Source: a bacterium (lineage in GTDB: Bacteria; AUK180). Taken from it: a stretch of 64,000 nucleotides of DNA. The notes beneath the pieces are model-generated. The model saw only the letters and a list, made by a program, of their open reading frames with translations, had not been told where the DNA came from and did not search any database. Positions 1-8,763 of the stretch are shown piece by piece; position 1 is the first letter of the stretch; each line of letters begins with the position of its first letter. The translations under genes and the position numbers were made by a program. The DNA is taken from assembly GCA_023144005.1 (NCBI GenBank), contig JAGLGN010000034.1, positions 15,809 to 79,808 of the forward strand. The letters run 5' to 3'.

Positions 1-2
1 AT

Positions 3-1439
3 GTGCCTGTTTATCTTTCACGATTCACTGTAAGGCTGCCTTATTACCTTCAATTCAAGGACGGCGAAGGCAAGAACGTTTATATTGAGAACCCGAAACT
101 GAAGTATAAAACCTGGGCGATGGACAAAAAAAGCGCAAGGCCCCGAGTTCGAAACAGGAAGTCCTATAAAGAATATACTTGGGAAATGAAGAATATGCCT
201 CCATATATTGAAGAGCCGATGCAGAAGAATATTGAGGATTTCCTTCCCCGAATGGAGGGATCGATCCTCAAGAACAGAAAAGAACTGAATGACTGGATCG
301 GGCGGATGGAAGAGGAGAGGATGGAAGTTACTCCGGAGATCCTGGAAGCCCTCGAAAAGATCATCGATGAAAAGGACAGCGCCGAAGTAAAGCTGGGCAA
401 GATCTATCATTGGATACAGAAAAATATTATTTATCTTTCCGTTAAAGGATCCATCTCATCAGGACTTACAGGACATCCCGCAGTCGAGACCCTTGAAAAC
501 AAAAAAGGCGACTGCATTGATAAGGCGATACTCTTCTCCACGATGATAAAGGCATTGGAAATACCAGAGCTTAAGGTATATCCGGTGACTGTCAAAGCCA
601 GTCATGCCAATGACATGACCGTGGACATCCCTGTTATTGACGGCAATCACGCCATCAGTGAAGTTCATTTCAATGACAAGATCTTCTACCTGGATTCCAC
701 GGCCTCTTCTTATAGATATCCTTATTTCAGAGGAGATGACAAGGGCATTACAGCTGTAAATGAGATCCTTGGAACCATTAAGATGATCCCGGTCCCTGAT
801 CCCAAAGACGAGATGAATTATTATGATGTCAAGATGAAATTCGATAAGAAAGGAAATATAATCGGCAACAGCGTCGGCACATACAGCGGCGATTATGAGG
901 CACGCTTAAGAGCCCTTTATCTCTATCGTTCGGGTGAAAAGGAAAGAGAGGCCATCTTCAAGAGCATGGTGAATTCAATGTCCCCAAAGGGCGATCTGAC
1001 AGGATTTGAGCTTACCGATGTGGATGATTTTTTTGAACCGTTCGTTCTGAAATACTCTTATGTTCTGACCGATTTCCCCACGATCGCTGGTAATTACATG
1101 ATATTCAAGATCCCCGGATGGGACTATTATTTCCCGTCTATCTCACTTCAGGACAGAAAGTACCCCATTGAATATTCTACGAGCCGCTATACCGGGCATA
1201 AGATCGAGATCGAGATACCCAAGGGATATTCGATCAAGTATTTGCCGAAGCCACTGGAAATATCAAATGAGGATTTCCACTACAAGGCGGAATTCAAGGA
1301 AGAGAACGGCAAGATAATCTTTATTGACAGTTATAAGCGTTTCAAAAGGATCATCGAACCCGAGAATTACAAACGCTATAGAGAAGGACATTTCAAGATA
1401 CTTGAATATACTGCAAAGTCGGTAATCATCAAGAAATAG
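3..1439 (+). CDS. Transglutaminase-like DUF3857 family protein, 5' end outside the window
   Basis: The reading frame is open to the left edge, so the visible 478 residues lack the N-terminus; the GTG at position 3 is only the first start-like codon, not a supported start. A transglutaminase-like core is visible: Cys171 in KKGDCIDKA (numbered from the visible start), a His in NHAISEVH and an Asp in YLDSTAS, which is the expected Cys-His-Asp triad. A beta-rich C-terminal region follows, as in DUF3857/transglutaminase/DUF3858 proteins. These are usually exported envelope proteins of unknown substrate. It ends nine bases before the next gene, a paralogue with the same architecture, so the two are probably co-transcribed and act together. 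Family assignment is firm; function is not known. Confidence 0.75.
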   Translation: MPVYLSRFTVRLPYYLQFKDGEGKNVYIENPKLKYKTWAMDKKSARPRVRNRKSYKEYTWEMKNMPPYIEEPMQKNIEDFLPRMEGSILKNRKELNDWIGRMEEERMEVTPEILEALEKIIDEKDSAEVKLGKIYHWIQKNIIYLSVKGSISSGLTGHPAVETLENKKGDCIDKAILFSTMIKALEIPELKVYPVTVKASHANDMTVDIPVIDGNHAISEVHFNDKIFYLDSTASSYRYPYFRGDDKGITAVNEILGTIKMIPVPDPKDEMNYYDVKMKFDKKGNIIGNSVGTYSGDYEARLRALYLYRSGEKEREAIFKSMVNSMSPKGDLTGFELTDVDDFFEPFVLKYSYVLTDFPTIAGNYMIFKIPGWDYYFPSISLQDRKYPIEYSTSRYTGHKIEIEIPKGYSIKYLPKPLEISNEDFHYKAEFKEENGKIIFIDSYKRFKRIIEPENYKRYREGHFKILEYTAKSVIIKK

Positions 1440-1448
1440 GAGCGGTAG

Positions 1449-3494
1449 ATGAAAAAGTTATATATAGTTTTGATCGCATTGATCCTTGGAGCCGGAAGCT
1501 TTGCGGACACCATTTACCTGAAGAACGGTAAGGAGTTCAAATGCGACTTGATTTCCGTTAGTAAAGATACCGTCAAGGTCGTTTTGAAGCTGGATGGAAC
1601 CGAACAGGTCTATAAAAAGAGCGAATTGAATAAGATCAAACTTGATCGGACGAGAAGATTTGATGATGTAAAAAATATCAATGAGATCGATGACAAAGAC
1701 ATTAAATTCGCCTTTAACGCAATGCTGAACCGTGAGAATTTCCCGAATTCAAATTTTATTGAGATCATCAAAAGGAAAGAGATCGATCTTTCCGGGGAAT
1801 TTCCTGTAATAGTTGAGAAATATGTTTACAAAGTACTGAACAAAGACGGTATTGGAGGCGCCTCCAGCCATACCGAGGCGTATTTCAAGGATTCACAGGA
1901 CTTCTCTCTGGATTTTGCGCTGTCCGTATCCCCTACCGGTAAGGTTGAGACCATCTATGAGAACCTCATTGAGGATGAGACGCGCTATGCGAGAATGCCC
2001 GATTATATCAATTCTCACAATGTAAAATTCTCTATTCCCAATGTTGAGCCCGGCTATATCGTCGCTTATCAGGTTACCAGAAAGTATAAGAAGGGAAGCG
2101 AGGATCTGCCGTTCGTCAAAGATGTGGTATTTGAGGGAACCGTCCCTTCACTGAATCAATTTGTGACGATCTGGGGAAATGACAGCTGGAATTACAGGAT
2201 CATTAATAAAGGTAAATTCAAGAAAACCGTTAAAGACGGCAAGACCACATTCTTCTATACCTTCCCCAAGGAATATACCGACACAAGGCTTGTTTCACCC
2301 TACGGAAGGTTTGCACCGCGGATACTCTTCTACGCCGGAAACGATCCGAAAGTATTCTCCGATCAATTCAATAAGGTGATAAACGACCGTAATGAAGCGG
2401 ATTTCGAGGCCTTCGTGAAGAAGATCGATTTTGAGAATAACGACCCCGAATATATGATAAAAAGGGTTTTCAGATTTCTTCAGAACAGCTACACTTATAT
2501 TCCGGTTGGACCTGGTCAGTACAAATACGCCCCGCGGCCAATGGAAACACTTCTGAAAAAGGGAGAGTTTTCCGCATATGAAAAAACAATTTTGGCACAG
2601 GCGATCCTCTCATACCTTAAAGTTCCGACATCAGTGATATTGGCGTCTCATGTATACGCCAAGGTAGATGAGAAGGAGAAATTCAATTTCAGAAGATACA
2701 CCACTCCCATTCTTAAGACGGCTTCGAGCAAGACACCTTACATTTATTTCGGAAATATACTTCAGCCCTTCGGCATTATTCCCGAACTGTCTTACGGCCA
2801 TCGCTATTTTGATATCACAAATAACAGCTTCGGGACACTTCCTCCGCTTGAGCAGGCCGAGTACGAATTTTCGAACACTATCGAATTAACGGGGAATATC
2901 GGAGAGAACGGAGAATTGGAAGGGACATTGAAATTTTCCTCTTCAATGCTTCAGGACCAGGACCTACGGGCGATACGCTACAGGAAGGATGAGGAGATCG
3001 CCATTATTTTCCAGAACATCATAAACTCTCATATTTCCGGAGCATCCCTGAAGGGCCTGGACATTCAGAATTATGAGGGCGACGACGAAAAGGTCACCGT
3101 CAAAATAGATTTTACCGCTCCCGGTTTTGCCAATATCGCGGGAGAGAACATCCTCTTTAATATTCCGCTTATCAGCTTCAATGGCTATGATGTGGGAAAT
3201 GACAAAAGGGATCTTCCCGTGTACCTGGGCGCTAAGGATTATACGAAGTACATGATCAATATCACGCTTCCTGAAGGCTATGTTGTCACTTACACACCGA
3301 AAGATATTAAATTCTGTAATAAGAATCTCTCAATAATTTCCAATACCGAGGTAAATGGCTCAGATATCTCTATCGTGGTGCAGGAAGAAACAAAGAAGTC
3401 CATGGCAAAGAAGAAATTCTATTTCAAATATAAAAAGGCAATGACAAAGCTGGTGAAATTTTCCAAATCGGTCATTATAGGTGAAGAGAAGTAA
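1449..3494 (+). CDS. Exported DUF3857/transglutaminase-like protein lacking the catalytic Cys
   Basis: A 681-residue protein with a signal peptide (about residues 1-19, ending GSFADT). A short SH3-like segment follows (DTIYLKNGKEFKCDL, about 20-65), then a DUF3857 region, a transglutaminase-like fold and a beta-rich C-terminus. An AGGAG motif lies eight bases before the ATG. It aligns with the upstream paralogue, but where that protein has KKGDCIDKAIL this one has KKGEFSAYEKTIL, so the nucleophilic Cys is missing. The His region (KTPYIYFGN) also lacks His, while the Asp position is kept in YFDITN. It is therefore probably a non-catalytic binding or scaffold partner of the upstream protein. 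Its end overlaps uvrC by 14 bases. Confidence 0.8.
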   Translation: MKKLYIVLIALILGAGSFADTIYLKNGKEFKCDLISVSKDTVKVVLKLDGTEQVYKKSELNKIKLDRTRRFDDVKNINEIDDKDIKFAFNAMLNRENFPNSNFIEIIKRKEIDLSGEFPVIVEKYVYKVLNKDGIGGASSHTEAYFKDSQDFSLDFALSVSPTGKVETIYENLIEDETRYARMPDYINSHNVKFSIPNVEPGYIVAYQVTRKYKKGSEDLPFVKDVVFEGTVPSLNQFVTIWGNDSWNYRIINKGKFKKTVKDGKTTFFYTFPKEYTDTRLVSPYGRFAPRILFYAGNDPKVFSDQFNKVINDRNEADFEAFVKKIDFENNDPEYMIKRVFRFLQNSYTYIPVGPGQYKYAPRPMETLLKKGEFSAYEKTILAQAILSYLKVPTSVILASHVYAKVDEKEKFNFRRYTTPILKTASSKTPYIYFGNILQPFGIIPELSYGHRYFDITNNSFGTLPPLEQAEYEFSNTIELTGNIGENGELEGTLKFSSSMLQDQDLRAIRYRKDEEIAIIFQNIINSHISGASLKGLDIQNYEGDDEKVTVKIDFTAPGFANIAGENILFNIPLISFNGYDVGNDKRDLPVYLGAKDYTKYMINITLPEGYVVTYTPKDIKFCNKNLSIISNTEVNGSDISIVVQEETKKSMAKKKFYFKYKKAMTKLVKFSKSVIIGEEK

Positions 3495-5250
3495 ACAAGA
3501 CCGCAGCGGAATACCTGAGGAGCCCGGAGTATATTATTTATACGATCCGGGCTCTACCATCATCTATATCGGCAAAGCAAAGAATTTAAGATCACGACTT
3601 TCGACCTATTTCGGCTCATATTCGGATACTTATAAAACATCACTTCTGAAAAGAACCTTCACACAATTTGATTATATTGTGACCGGGACAGAACTCGAGG
3701 CTCTTCTATTGGAGAGTGTTCAGATTAAAAAGCATCAGCCACGATTCAATATCATGCTTAAGGATGATAAGACATATCCCTACCTGGCTTATGTTAAAAC
3801 CATTAAATTCCCCTACCTCTTTTTTACCCGAGTAAAGAAGAAGAGAAAAAATACGGTTTACTACGGCCCGTTCGTCAATTCAGCCGGCATGAAGACCTTC
3901 CTGGACTTTCTCCTGACGCGCTATAAGCTCAGATGGTGTAGGGGCAAATTGCCGTCAAAACAGTGTATTTATCACTCTCTGGACAAGTGCATGGCACCTT
4001 GTATCGCTCCCGAGCTGGCTGGAGAATATGAGGATAATTTCTCGAAGGCATTGAAAGACCTGGACAGAAAACCGAAGGCCTTGATCACGGAATTCACAGA
4101 GCTTATGAAGGAAAAGGCATCACAAGAGCACTTCGAGGAAGCCGCGATGTACAGGGATATGGCGGAGTTCCTCACGAATGCGAGAAACAAACAGTATGTG
4201 GTGAATGTTCGCGACAATTTCGATGTCATATCCTATGAGTTCTCCGGCAATCTTCTTGTTTTCGGCATCTTCCATTATCTTGGCGGAGCCTTCAATGGCG
4301 TATTTACCAATACTTACGATATCTTCGAAGAGGAACGCCTTCAGGAGATCCTCCTGGACTTTATCGAACTTTACTATCTTGACAATTATATCCCGGCAAA
4401 GATCATTCTCGATCAGACAATTGAAGTCCCAGGAATAAAGCATCTCTTTGACACCGTCCTCAATAGGAAAGTGGAATTACAGGCACCTGGCTCCAAGGGA
4501 AAGAAGCGGTCTTATATGGAACTTGCCCAAAGAAATCTCAAGAACGCTCTTAAGACCTTTCAGGAAAAAAAGAAAAAGATCAATTTGAACAATCTCTTTC
4601 CAACCTCACCCAATATTGACATTGTGGATGCTTTTGACATCTCCCACACGATGGGAGTAATGACCATCGGCGGCGTTGTCAGATTCAAGAATTTCAAGCC
4701 GGACAAGCGTATGTACCGGGCATATCTGCTTCCTTCGGTCCTTGGCAAGCCTGATGATTACGGCTCGATCAGGATCACCTTGGAGAAACACCTCGAGCAT
4801 CTTAAAAAGCATTCCTTCCCAATGCCGCATATGATACTTATTGACGGGGGAAAAGGGCAGTTATCTTCGGCGGTAATGACAATAAAGAAGTTCGATATGG
4901 AGATACCTGTGCTCTCCATCGCGAAGGGAAAGCAGGAACGGATATTCAAACCGGGCAATAAGGATCCGCTCCTCCTTTCCAGGACCAATCCCCTTTTGAA
5001 GTACATTGTGGAGATACGGGACGAGGTTCACCGATGGTCTATTTCCAATCACACCAAACGAAGAGACGGATTTCAGTACTCCATCCTGTTGAAGGTCCCG
5101 GGAATAGGAATGACGAGGGCAAAAAAGCTCTTAAAGGAGTTCAAGACGCTTCATGGAGTAATGAAAGGAGATAAGGAAGCTCTGCTCAAGATATTACCCG
5201 AAAAAGTATATTTGGAATTACGGCGTTTATTCAATTCCGAGATCATTTGA
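3481..5250 (+). CDS. uvrC: UvrABC excinuclease subunit C
   Basis: UvrC makes both incisions around a DNA lesion after UvrA/UvrB loading, in nucleotide excision repair. All family domains are present in 589 residues, the usual length: GIY-YIG nuclease at the N-terminus (GVYYLYD...IYIGKAKNLRSRL), a four-cysteine set at C153, C162, C170 and C174 matching the iron-sulfur site of this family, a UVR helical motif (EHFEEAAMYRD, about 215-235), the RNase H-like C-terminal nuclease (DAFDISHTMG and LIDGGKGQL, about 380-460), and helix-hairpin-helix DNA binding (VPGIGMTRAKKLL, about 540-560). The start is GTG inside the end of the preceding gene (14-base overlap), suggesting translational coupling to an unrelated envelope gene. 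The downstream gap is repeat-derived, so this gene ends its transcription unit. Confidence 0.95.
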   Translation: MKRSKQDRSGIPEEPGVYYLYDPGSTIIYIGKAKNLRSRLSTYFGSYSDTYKTSLLKRTFTQFDYIVTGTELEALLLESVQIKKHQPRFNIMLKDDKTYPYLAYVKTIKFPYLFFTRVKKKRKNTVYYGPFVNSAGMKTFLDFLLTRYKLRWCRGKLPSKQCIYHSLDKCMAPCIAPELAGEYEDNFSKALKDLDRKPKALITEFTELMKEKASQEHFEEAAMYRDMAEFLTNARNKQYVVNVRDNFDVISYEFSGNLLVFGIFHYLGGAFNGVFTNTYDIFEEERLQEILLDFIELYYLDNYIPAKIILDQTIEVPGIKHLFDTVLNRKVELQAPGSKGKKRSYMELAQRNLKNALKTFQEKKKKINLNNLFPTSPNIDIVDAFDISHTMGVMTIGGVVRFKNFKPDKRMYRAYLLPSVLGKPDDYGSIRITLEKHLEHLKKHSFPMPHMILIDGGKGQLSSAVMTIKKFDMEIPVLSIAKGKQERIFKPGNKDPLLLSRTNPLLKYIVEIRDEVHRWSISNHTKRRDGFQYSILLKVPGIGMTRAKKLLKEFKTLHGVMKGDKEALLKILPEKVYLELRRLFNSEII

Positions 5251-5275
5251 AGGAGTTTTGATCCGTCTTTGCTAG

Positions 5276-5336
5276 AGTGCTCTGATCCATAAATACAATG
5301 ACAATGGAATGTTTAGATTTGAGTCAATTCCAACGA
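5276..5336 (+). repeat. 61-bp dispersed repeat, copy 1
   Basis: This 61-base segment recurs in inverted orientation at 63905-63965 with about 55 of 61 identical positions by hand alignment. Its first ~30 bases (core CTGATYCATAAA then ACAATGG) also begin the two tandem units at 63591 and 63693, and the end motif recurs around 5858-5895. Confidence 0.8.
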
Positions 5337-5463
5337 TAAATGCAGTATGAATTGTTAGGTGTAAAGTGGGAACCAGGATGAAATGAAACTGGATCCCACG
5401 GTCGCAAGCTCCCTCTGGATGACATTCTCCTCTTCATTTCCTTCCCGCATCCGCTCAACGGGA

Positions 5464-5480
5464 GCCCGGCAGCGCCGGGC
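5464..5480. repeat. GC-rich REP-like hairpin
   Basis: GCCCGGC and GCCGGGC form a perfect 7-bp stem around an AGC loop. No U-tract follows on either strand, so it is more like a REP-type hairpin than a terminator. Confidence 0.5.
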
Positions 5481-5752
5481 GACCAACCCAAAAGAGTTTT
5501 GAACCATTTAAGCGACATTGACATTTTTAACGGCAGGAATGAATGGTGGCGAAGCCGAAAAGAACCAATTGTCTGAGTGAGCTAAAGCTAACGAGTTTTG
5601 GGATTTTAATGAGTGATAGCCGTGGTGAGTATCGTCGCAAAAAATGACATGAGAGCAAAGATGGATCAAAACTCCATTAAATAATATATTATTTTCTTTT
5701 TGAACATCATGAAATGATGTGAGAAAAACATATGTTAATAATGAAAAGATGG

Positions 5753-5773
5753 ATTCCCAATCTAGTTGGGAAT
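5753..5773. repeat. ATTCCC-type inverted repeat (dRS3-like)
   Basis: ATTCCCAA, five bases, then TTGGGAAT, followed by GACG. This is the shape of the widespread intergenic repeat that yields spurious peptides such as SQLDWES on the other strand; a related form lies at 52293-52313. Confidence 0.55.
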
Positions 5774-5827
5774 GACGAAAAATAGTGAACAATGAATATT
5801 TGGAGAGGGTATTTACTCCTCTCTGCA

Positions 5828-5855
5828 CTAACCTCGAGCCTCGAGCCTCTAACCT
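5828..5855. repeat. Heptanucleotide tandem array (4 units)
   Basis: Four exact 7-base units in a row: CTAACCT, CGAGCCT, CGAGCCT, CTAACCT. It sits directly left of the 38-bp palindrome. Confidence 0.7.
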
Positions 5856-5857
5856 CT

Positions 5858-5895
5858 ATTTATGGATCACAACACTAGTGTTCTGATCCATAAAT
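5858..5895. repeat. 38-bp near-perfect palindrome overlapping a gene's 3' end
   Basis: Arms ATTTATGGATCA and TGATCCATAAAT flank an inner palindrome AACACTAGTGTT; one C on each side is the only unpaired position. The outer arms are the terminus of the dispersed repeat in both orientations. The right half encodes the last residues (IYGSEH) and stop codon of the minus-strand gene ending at 5875. It may also act as a transcription-ending hairpin for that operon. Confidence 0.75.
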
Positions 5896-6183
5896 CCCTT
5901 CCATTGACATCCAGCCATCTGAGAGAACGGCGAAGGTATCGCCTACCTTGAGTTTCTTCCCGTTTATCAAAGCATGGGTGAACATGATCTTCTCGATCTC
6001 AATTCCCCTGCTCTTCTGGCCGATATTCATTAGAAAGAGCTCATCCCTCTGCTTTATAAGCACTTCCGTAGAGGTTATGCCGACGACCTCATAAACCCTC
6101 ACCGCGGCAAGGGCATTTATGATCAGAAGAAGTACCAGCAAGAGTAAAAATAATAACGGTAATCCGAGATCTCTATCCTTCAT
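5875..6183 (-). CDS. Small membrane-anchored protein of unknown function
   Basis: A 102-residue protein with one strong hydrophobic helix at residues 9-28 (PLLFLLLLVLLLIINALAAV) after a charged N-terminus (MKDRD), then about 70 mostly beta-like residues. This fits a single-pass inner-membrane anchor with an extracytoplasmic domain. I do not recognise a family. Its start overlaps the end of the AAA+ ATPase gene by 11 bases, so it is the last gene of the purine operon and probably translationally coupled. The last six residues (IYGSEH) are encoded by the dispersed repeat that forms the 38-bp palindrome, so the native C-terminus may have been replaced when the repeat arrived. Confidence 0.6.
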   Translation of the reverse strand: MKDRDLGLPLLFLLLLVLLLIINALAAVRVYEVVGITSTEVLIKQRDELFLMNIGQKSRGIEIEKIMFTHALINGKKLKVGDTFAVLSDGWMSMEGIYGSEH

Positions 6184-7393
6184 AGTCCAATTGAAAGTAT
6201 TTTATGGTTTCATAGAATTCCGATTTCAGCAGGCCCTTCTCCTTTAATCTTTCAAGACGCATCAGGAGAGGAACATTATCGATCTTGAGTTTACCAAGAA
6301 GAAGACGGTCATTAGAAAAGGTTCTGCCCGTTTCCGTGATGTACTCAAGGATGCTGATATCACGGTCATCGTATTTATCGGAATCCCGCAGTATATCAAG
6401 GACATCATCTATTCCTATCCGTTTCTTTTTCCTGACCTTTATAGAGTAGAGGGCTGTCTTTACAATGTGATTTATCATCTTTGGATTACCCCTCGACAGC
6501 AAATAGACCAGTTTAAAACTGTCCTCGTCCATGATCTGATTCATATACATATCAATTTGCGACAAACGGTCAACCAGATATTTCCTCGTCTCTTTCACGG
6601 ATAAATTCAGGAAGATGTACACTTGCCCGAGAACACCCAGGAAATTCAATTCGTCATCATAGGGAACCGCGACATTAAATCTCTGATAATAGGATTGCGG
6701 CAGAGCGAACACCCATGTGGTCTTGGAAAATTCGGTTACATCCTTAAGCGAGGTCAAGAACATTCCCAGCCGATTCTCACCGCCTTCTCTGGATAACGGG
6801 TCCACGGTAAATTTATCATAATCATCGACAAGAATGAATATTCTGCGGGGCGATCGTCTGAAGATCTCCGCGACAATATTCTTTAAGGTATAACTGTTAA
6901 AAATGAAATCGAGTTCCTCCTCAGAGGACGATGTTTCCTTCAGATATTCCTTATAAAGCGTTATTACCCTGGCATGATCAAGTTGTTTCCGCGGCTCATA
7001 ATAGATCAGAGAACGGAGGAAATCCTCCAAAGATTGTGTAGAGCGGATCATTTTTTTGAAATCTTCAATGTCCCTGGAGTATATTTTCTTCGTGATATTC
7101 TTCTCTAAGAGCTTGAAAAGCAGTTGGCGCAGAAAAACATCCTCATTACAGAGCGTATTATTTATTCTGATCACCACTCCCATTTTCTTTTTCTCAATGA
7201 GCTGCTGCAAATAATTAAGAGTGCTGGTCTTGCCTGTACCGAAATTCCCGGCAAGTCCGAAATTCTCTCCGGTAATGAGATGATACTCCATGGAGCTCAG
7301 GCGTTCCTTTTTATATACAAGACGCTCAAAGTCCGCTTCCATTGGTGATATTCTGAATATCTCAAGGAGTTTTAAAAACTGATCTTTCTTCAT
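6173..7393 (-). CDS. AAA+ ATPase, Orc1/Cdc6-like, with C-terminal winged helix
   Basis: About 406 residues. Walker A is GNFGTGKTS near residue 55, Walker B is IFILVDDYDKF, and a C-terminal segment (about 330-400) looks like a winged-helix DNA-binding domain. The overall plan resembles Orc1/Cdc6 and STAND-type AAA proteins rather than MoxR chaperones. I chose the ATG at 7393 because it sits two bases after the stop of the upstream gene, with GGGAG upstream; an alternative start at 7420 would overlap that gene by 25 bases. It lies within a purine-catabolism operon, where such an ATPase is unexpected. Its partner may be the small membrane protein that overlaps its end. The specific role is unknown. 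Confidence 0.75.
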   Translation of the reverse strand: MKKDQFLKLLEIFRISPMEADFERLVYKKERLSSMEYHLITGENFGLAGNFGTGKTSTLNYLQQLIEKKKMGVVIRINNTLCNEDVFLRQLLFKLLEKNITKKIYSRDIEDFKKMIRSTQSLEDFLRSLIYYEPRKQLDHARVITLYKEYLKETSSSEEELDFIFNSYTLKNIVAEIFRRSPRRIFILVDDYDKFTVDPLSREGGENRLGMFLTSLKDVTEFSKTTWVFALPQSYYQRFNVAVPYDDELNFLGVLGQVYIFLNLSVKETRKYLVDRLSQIDMYMNQIMDEDSFKLVYLLSRGNPKMINHIVKTALYSIKVRKKKRIGIDDVLDILRDSDKYDDRDISILEYITETGRTFSNDRLLLGKLKIDNVPLLMRLERLKEKGLLKSEFYETIKYFQLDYEG

Positions 7394-7395
7394 TA

Positions 7396-8763
7396 TCAAA
7401 CCACTCCCGCTCTTTTCCAAAGGGCGCTGCTTCTTTCAAAGGCCTCTTCTCTTAATTCATCCTGATCCACTTTCGTGAGACGGCCATTTTCCACGGTTAT
7501 TTCTCCATTGACCATCACATAACGGGCTTCGTGATTACGCCCTGAGAAAATCAATGCGGCGACCGGATCGGATTGGGCACCGGCATAGGAGATATCATCC
7601 AAAGACCATAGATTGAGATCAGCCGCCTTGCCTACTTCCAATGACCCGATATCATCCGCCCAATGGAGCACCTGTGCGCCGCCCATGGTAGCTGTTCGGA
7701 TAACATCCATCGTCTTCATCGAAGAGGCACCGAAGCCGACGCGCGAAAGCAGAAGCATTTGTCTCATCTCCCCCAGGAAATCTGAAGCGTCATTGGAGGC
7801 TGAGCCGTCAACAGCAAGGGAAACCTTGACACCCAATTCCAGCATCTTGGAGATCCGGGCAATACCTGAACCCAAGCGCATATTGGAAGAGGGGCAATGA
7901 GCGACTCCCACGCCGTTCAATGCCATATCCTTTAATTCTTCGTCATTCAGATGAACACAATGGGCATACCAGGCATTACTTTCCGCCCAACCCATGTCTT
8001 TGAGATAATAATAAGGCCTATTGCCGAATTTTTCGATGCAGAACTGCTCTTCATCGGCAGTTTCAGCAACATGTGTATGTATCAGAAGATTATTCTTCTT
8101 CGCGTATTCCGCTGTCATCTTCATCAATTTTCCGGTTACAGAAAAGGGTGAGCATGGCGCAAGAGATATACGCAGCATCGAGTAGCGCTCTACATTATGG
8201 AATTTTGCGACCACCTCTTCTATGTGCTGCATGATCTTTTCTTCAGTTTGAACCACCGAATCGGGAGGCAGGCCTCCATCCTTGACCGAAAGCGACATAG
8301 AGCCTCTTGTGGGATAGAATCTCACTCCGAGTTCCTGAGCCGCCTGTATTTCTTCTTCTATCCATCCGCCCGCTGCTGCACTGTTGTAAAGGTAAAGATG
8401 GTCCGTCGTCGTGGTTACGCCGGTAAGCATCATCTCAGCAAGAGCAACCTTGGCGGACACGTAAATATCCTCTCTGTCAAATTTCTCCCAAACCGGGTAG
8501 TGGAATTTAAGCCAGTCAAAGAGCTCAACATTCTGAGCGGGCGGCAGATTCCTTGTAAATGTCTGGTAGAAATGATGATGCGTGTTCACAAATCCGGGAA
8601 GGCAGACCAGGCCGGAAGCGTCGATCTCCCTGTCCACATCCAGTGAAGGGATATTCTTTTCGATTTTCTCGATCACATTATCGTTGATCAGGATGTCAAT
8701 ATTGTTGTGTCTCCCTTGTGTAACGGTTTCGAGAACATCGATATTCTTGATGAGAATTTTCAT
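7396..8763 (-). CDS. Amidohydrolase, 8-oxoguanine deaminase-like
   Basis: A 455-residue metal-dependent hydrolase of the amidohydrolase superfamily. Visible motifs: the metal pair H62 and H64 in NTHHHFYQ, HTHVAET, WYAHCVHL, and the catalytic Asp in LAVDGSASNDAS. The run GSASNDAS...MRQMLLLSRVG is typical of 8-oxoguanine deaminases within the SsnA/AtzB/TrzN group. The likely reaction is hydrolytic deamination of an aminopurine or related ring. Its start overlaps the stop of the molybdenum hydroxylase large subunit by four bases (ATGA), so the two are translationally coupled, which supports a shared purine pathway. Guanine, 8-oxoguanine or another aminated heterocycle are all possible substrates. 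Confidence 0.8.
   Translation of the reverse strand: MKILIKNIDVLETVTQGRHNNIDILINDNVIEKIEKNIPSLDVDREIDASGLVCLPGFVNTHHHFYQTFTRNLPPAQNVELFDWLKFHYPVWEKFDREDIYVSAKVALAEMMLTGVTTTTDHLYLYNSAAAGGWIEEEIQAAQELGVRFYPTRGSMSLSVKDGGLPPDSVVQTEEKIMQHIEEVVAKFHNVERYSMLRISLAPCSPFSVTGKLMKMTAEYAKKNNLLIHTHVAETADEEQFCIEKFGNRPYYYLKDMGWAESNAWYAHCVHLNDEELKDMALNGVGVAHCPSSNMRLGSGIARISKMLELGVKVSLAVDGSASNDASDFLGEMRQMLLLSRVGFGASSMKTMDVIRTATMGGAQVLHWADDIGSLEVGKAADLNLWSLDDISYAGAQSDPVAALIFSGRNHEARYVMVNGEITVENGRLTKVDQDELREEAFERSSALWKRAGVV

Larger units (their letters stand above)
5276..5876. repeat. Hairpin-rich non-coding block with 20-bp terminal inverted repeats (MITE-like)
   Basis: The 624-base gap after uvrC holds no convincing gene. 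Its left boundary begins AGTGCTCTGATCCATAAATA and its right boundary, read on the other strand, begins AGTGTTGTGATCCATAAATA: 18 of 20 positions match, forming terminal inverted repeats. CTAG occurs at both edges (5272-5275 and 5875-5878) but not at exactly equivalent positions, so a target duplication is only suggested. Inside are a GC hairpin (5464-5480), an ACATCAT/ATGATGT hairpin (5704-5720), an ATTCCC-type inverted repeat (5753-5773) and a heptamer array (5828-5855). It resembles a non-autonomous mobile element or a stack of intergenic repeats. No transposase is present. Confidence 0.6.

Noticed and set aside
5508-5828. Reading frame of 106 codons on the minus strand
   Set aside because: It crosses the ATTCCC-type inverted repeat (SQLDWES peptide) and other repeats; no ribosome binding site or family.
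5276-5876. CRISPR array
   Set aside because: Repeats are of mixed types, irregularly spaced, without uniform spacers or cas genes.
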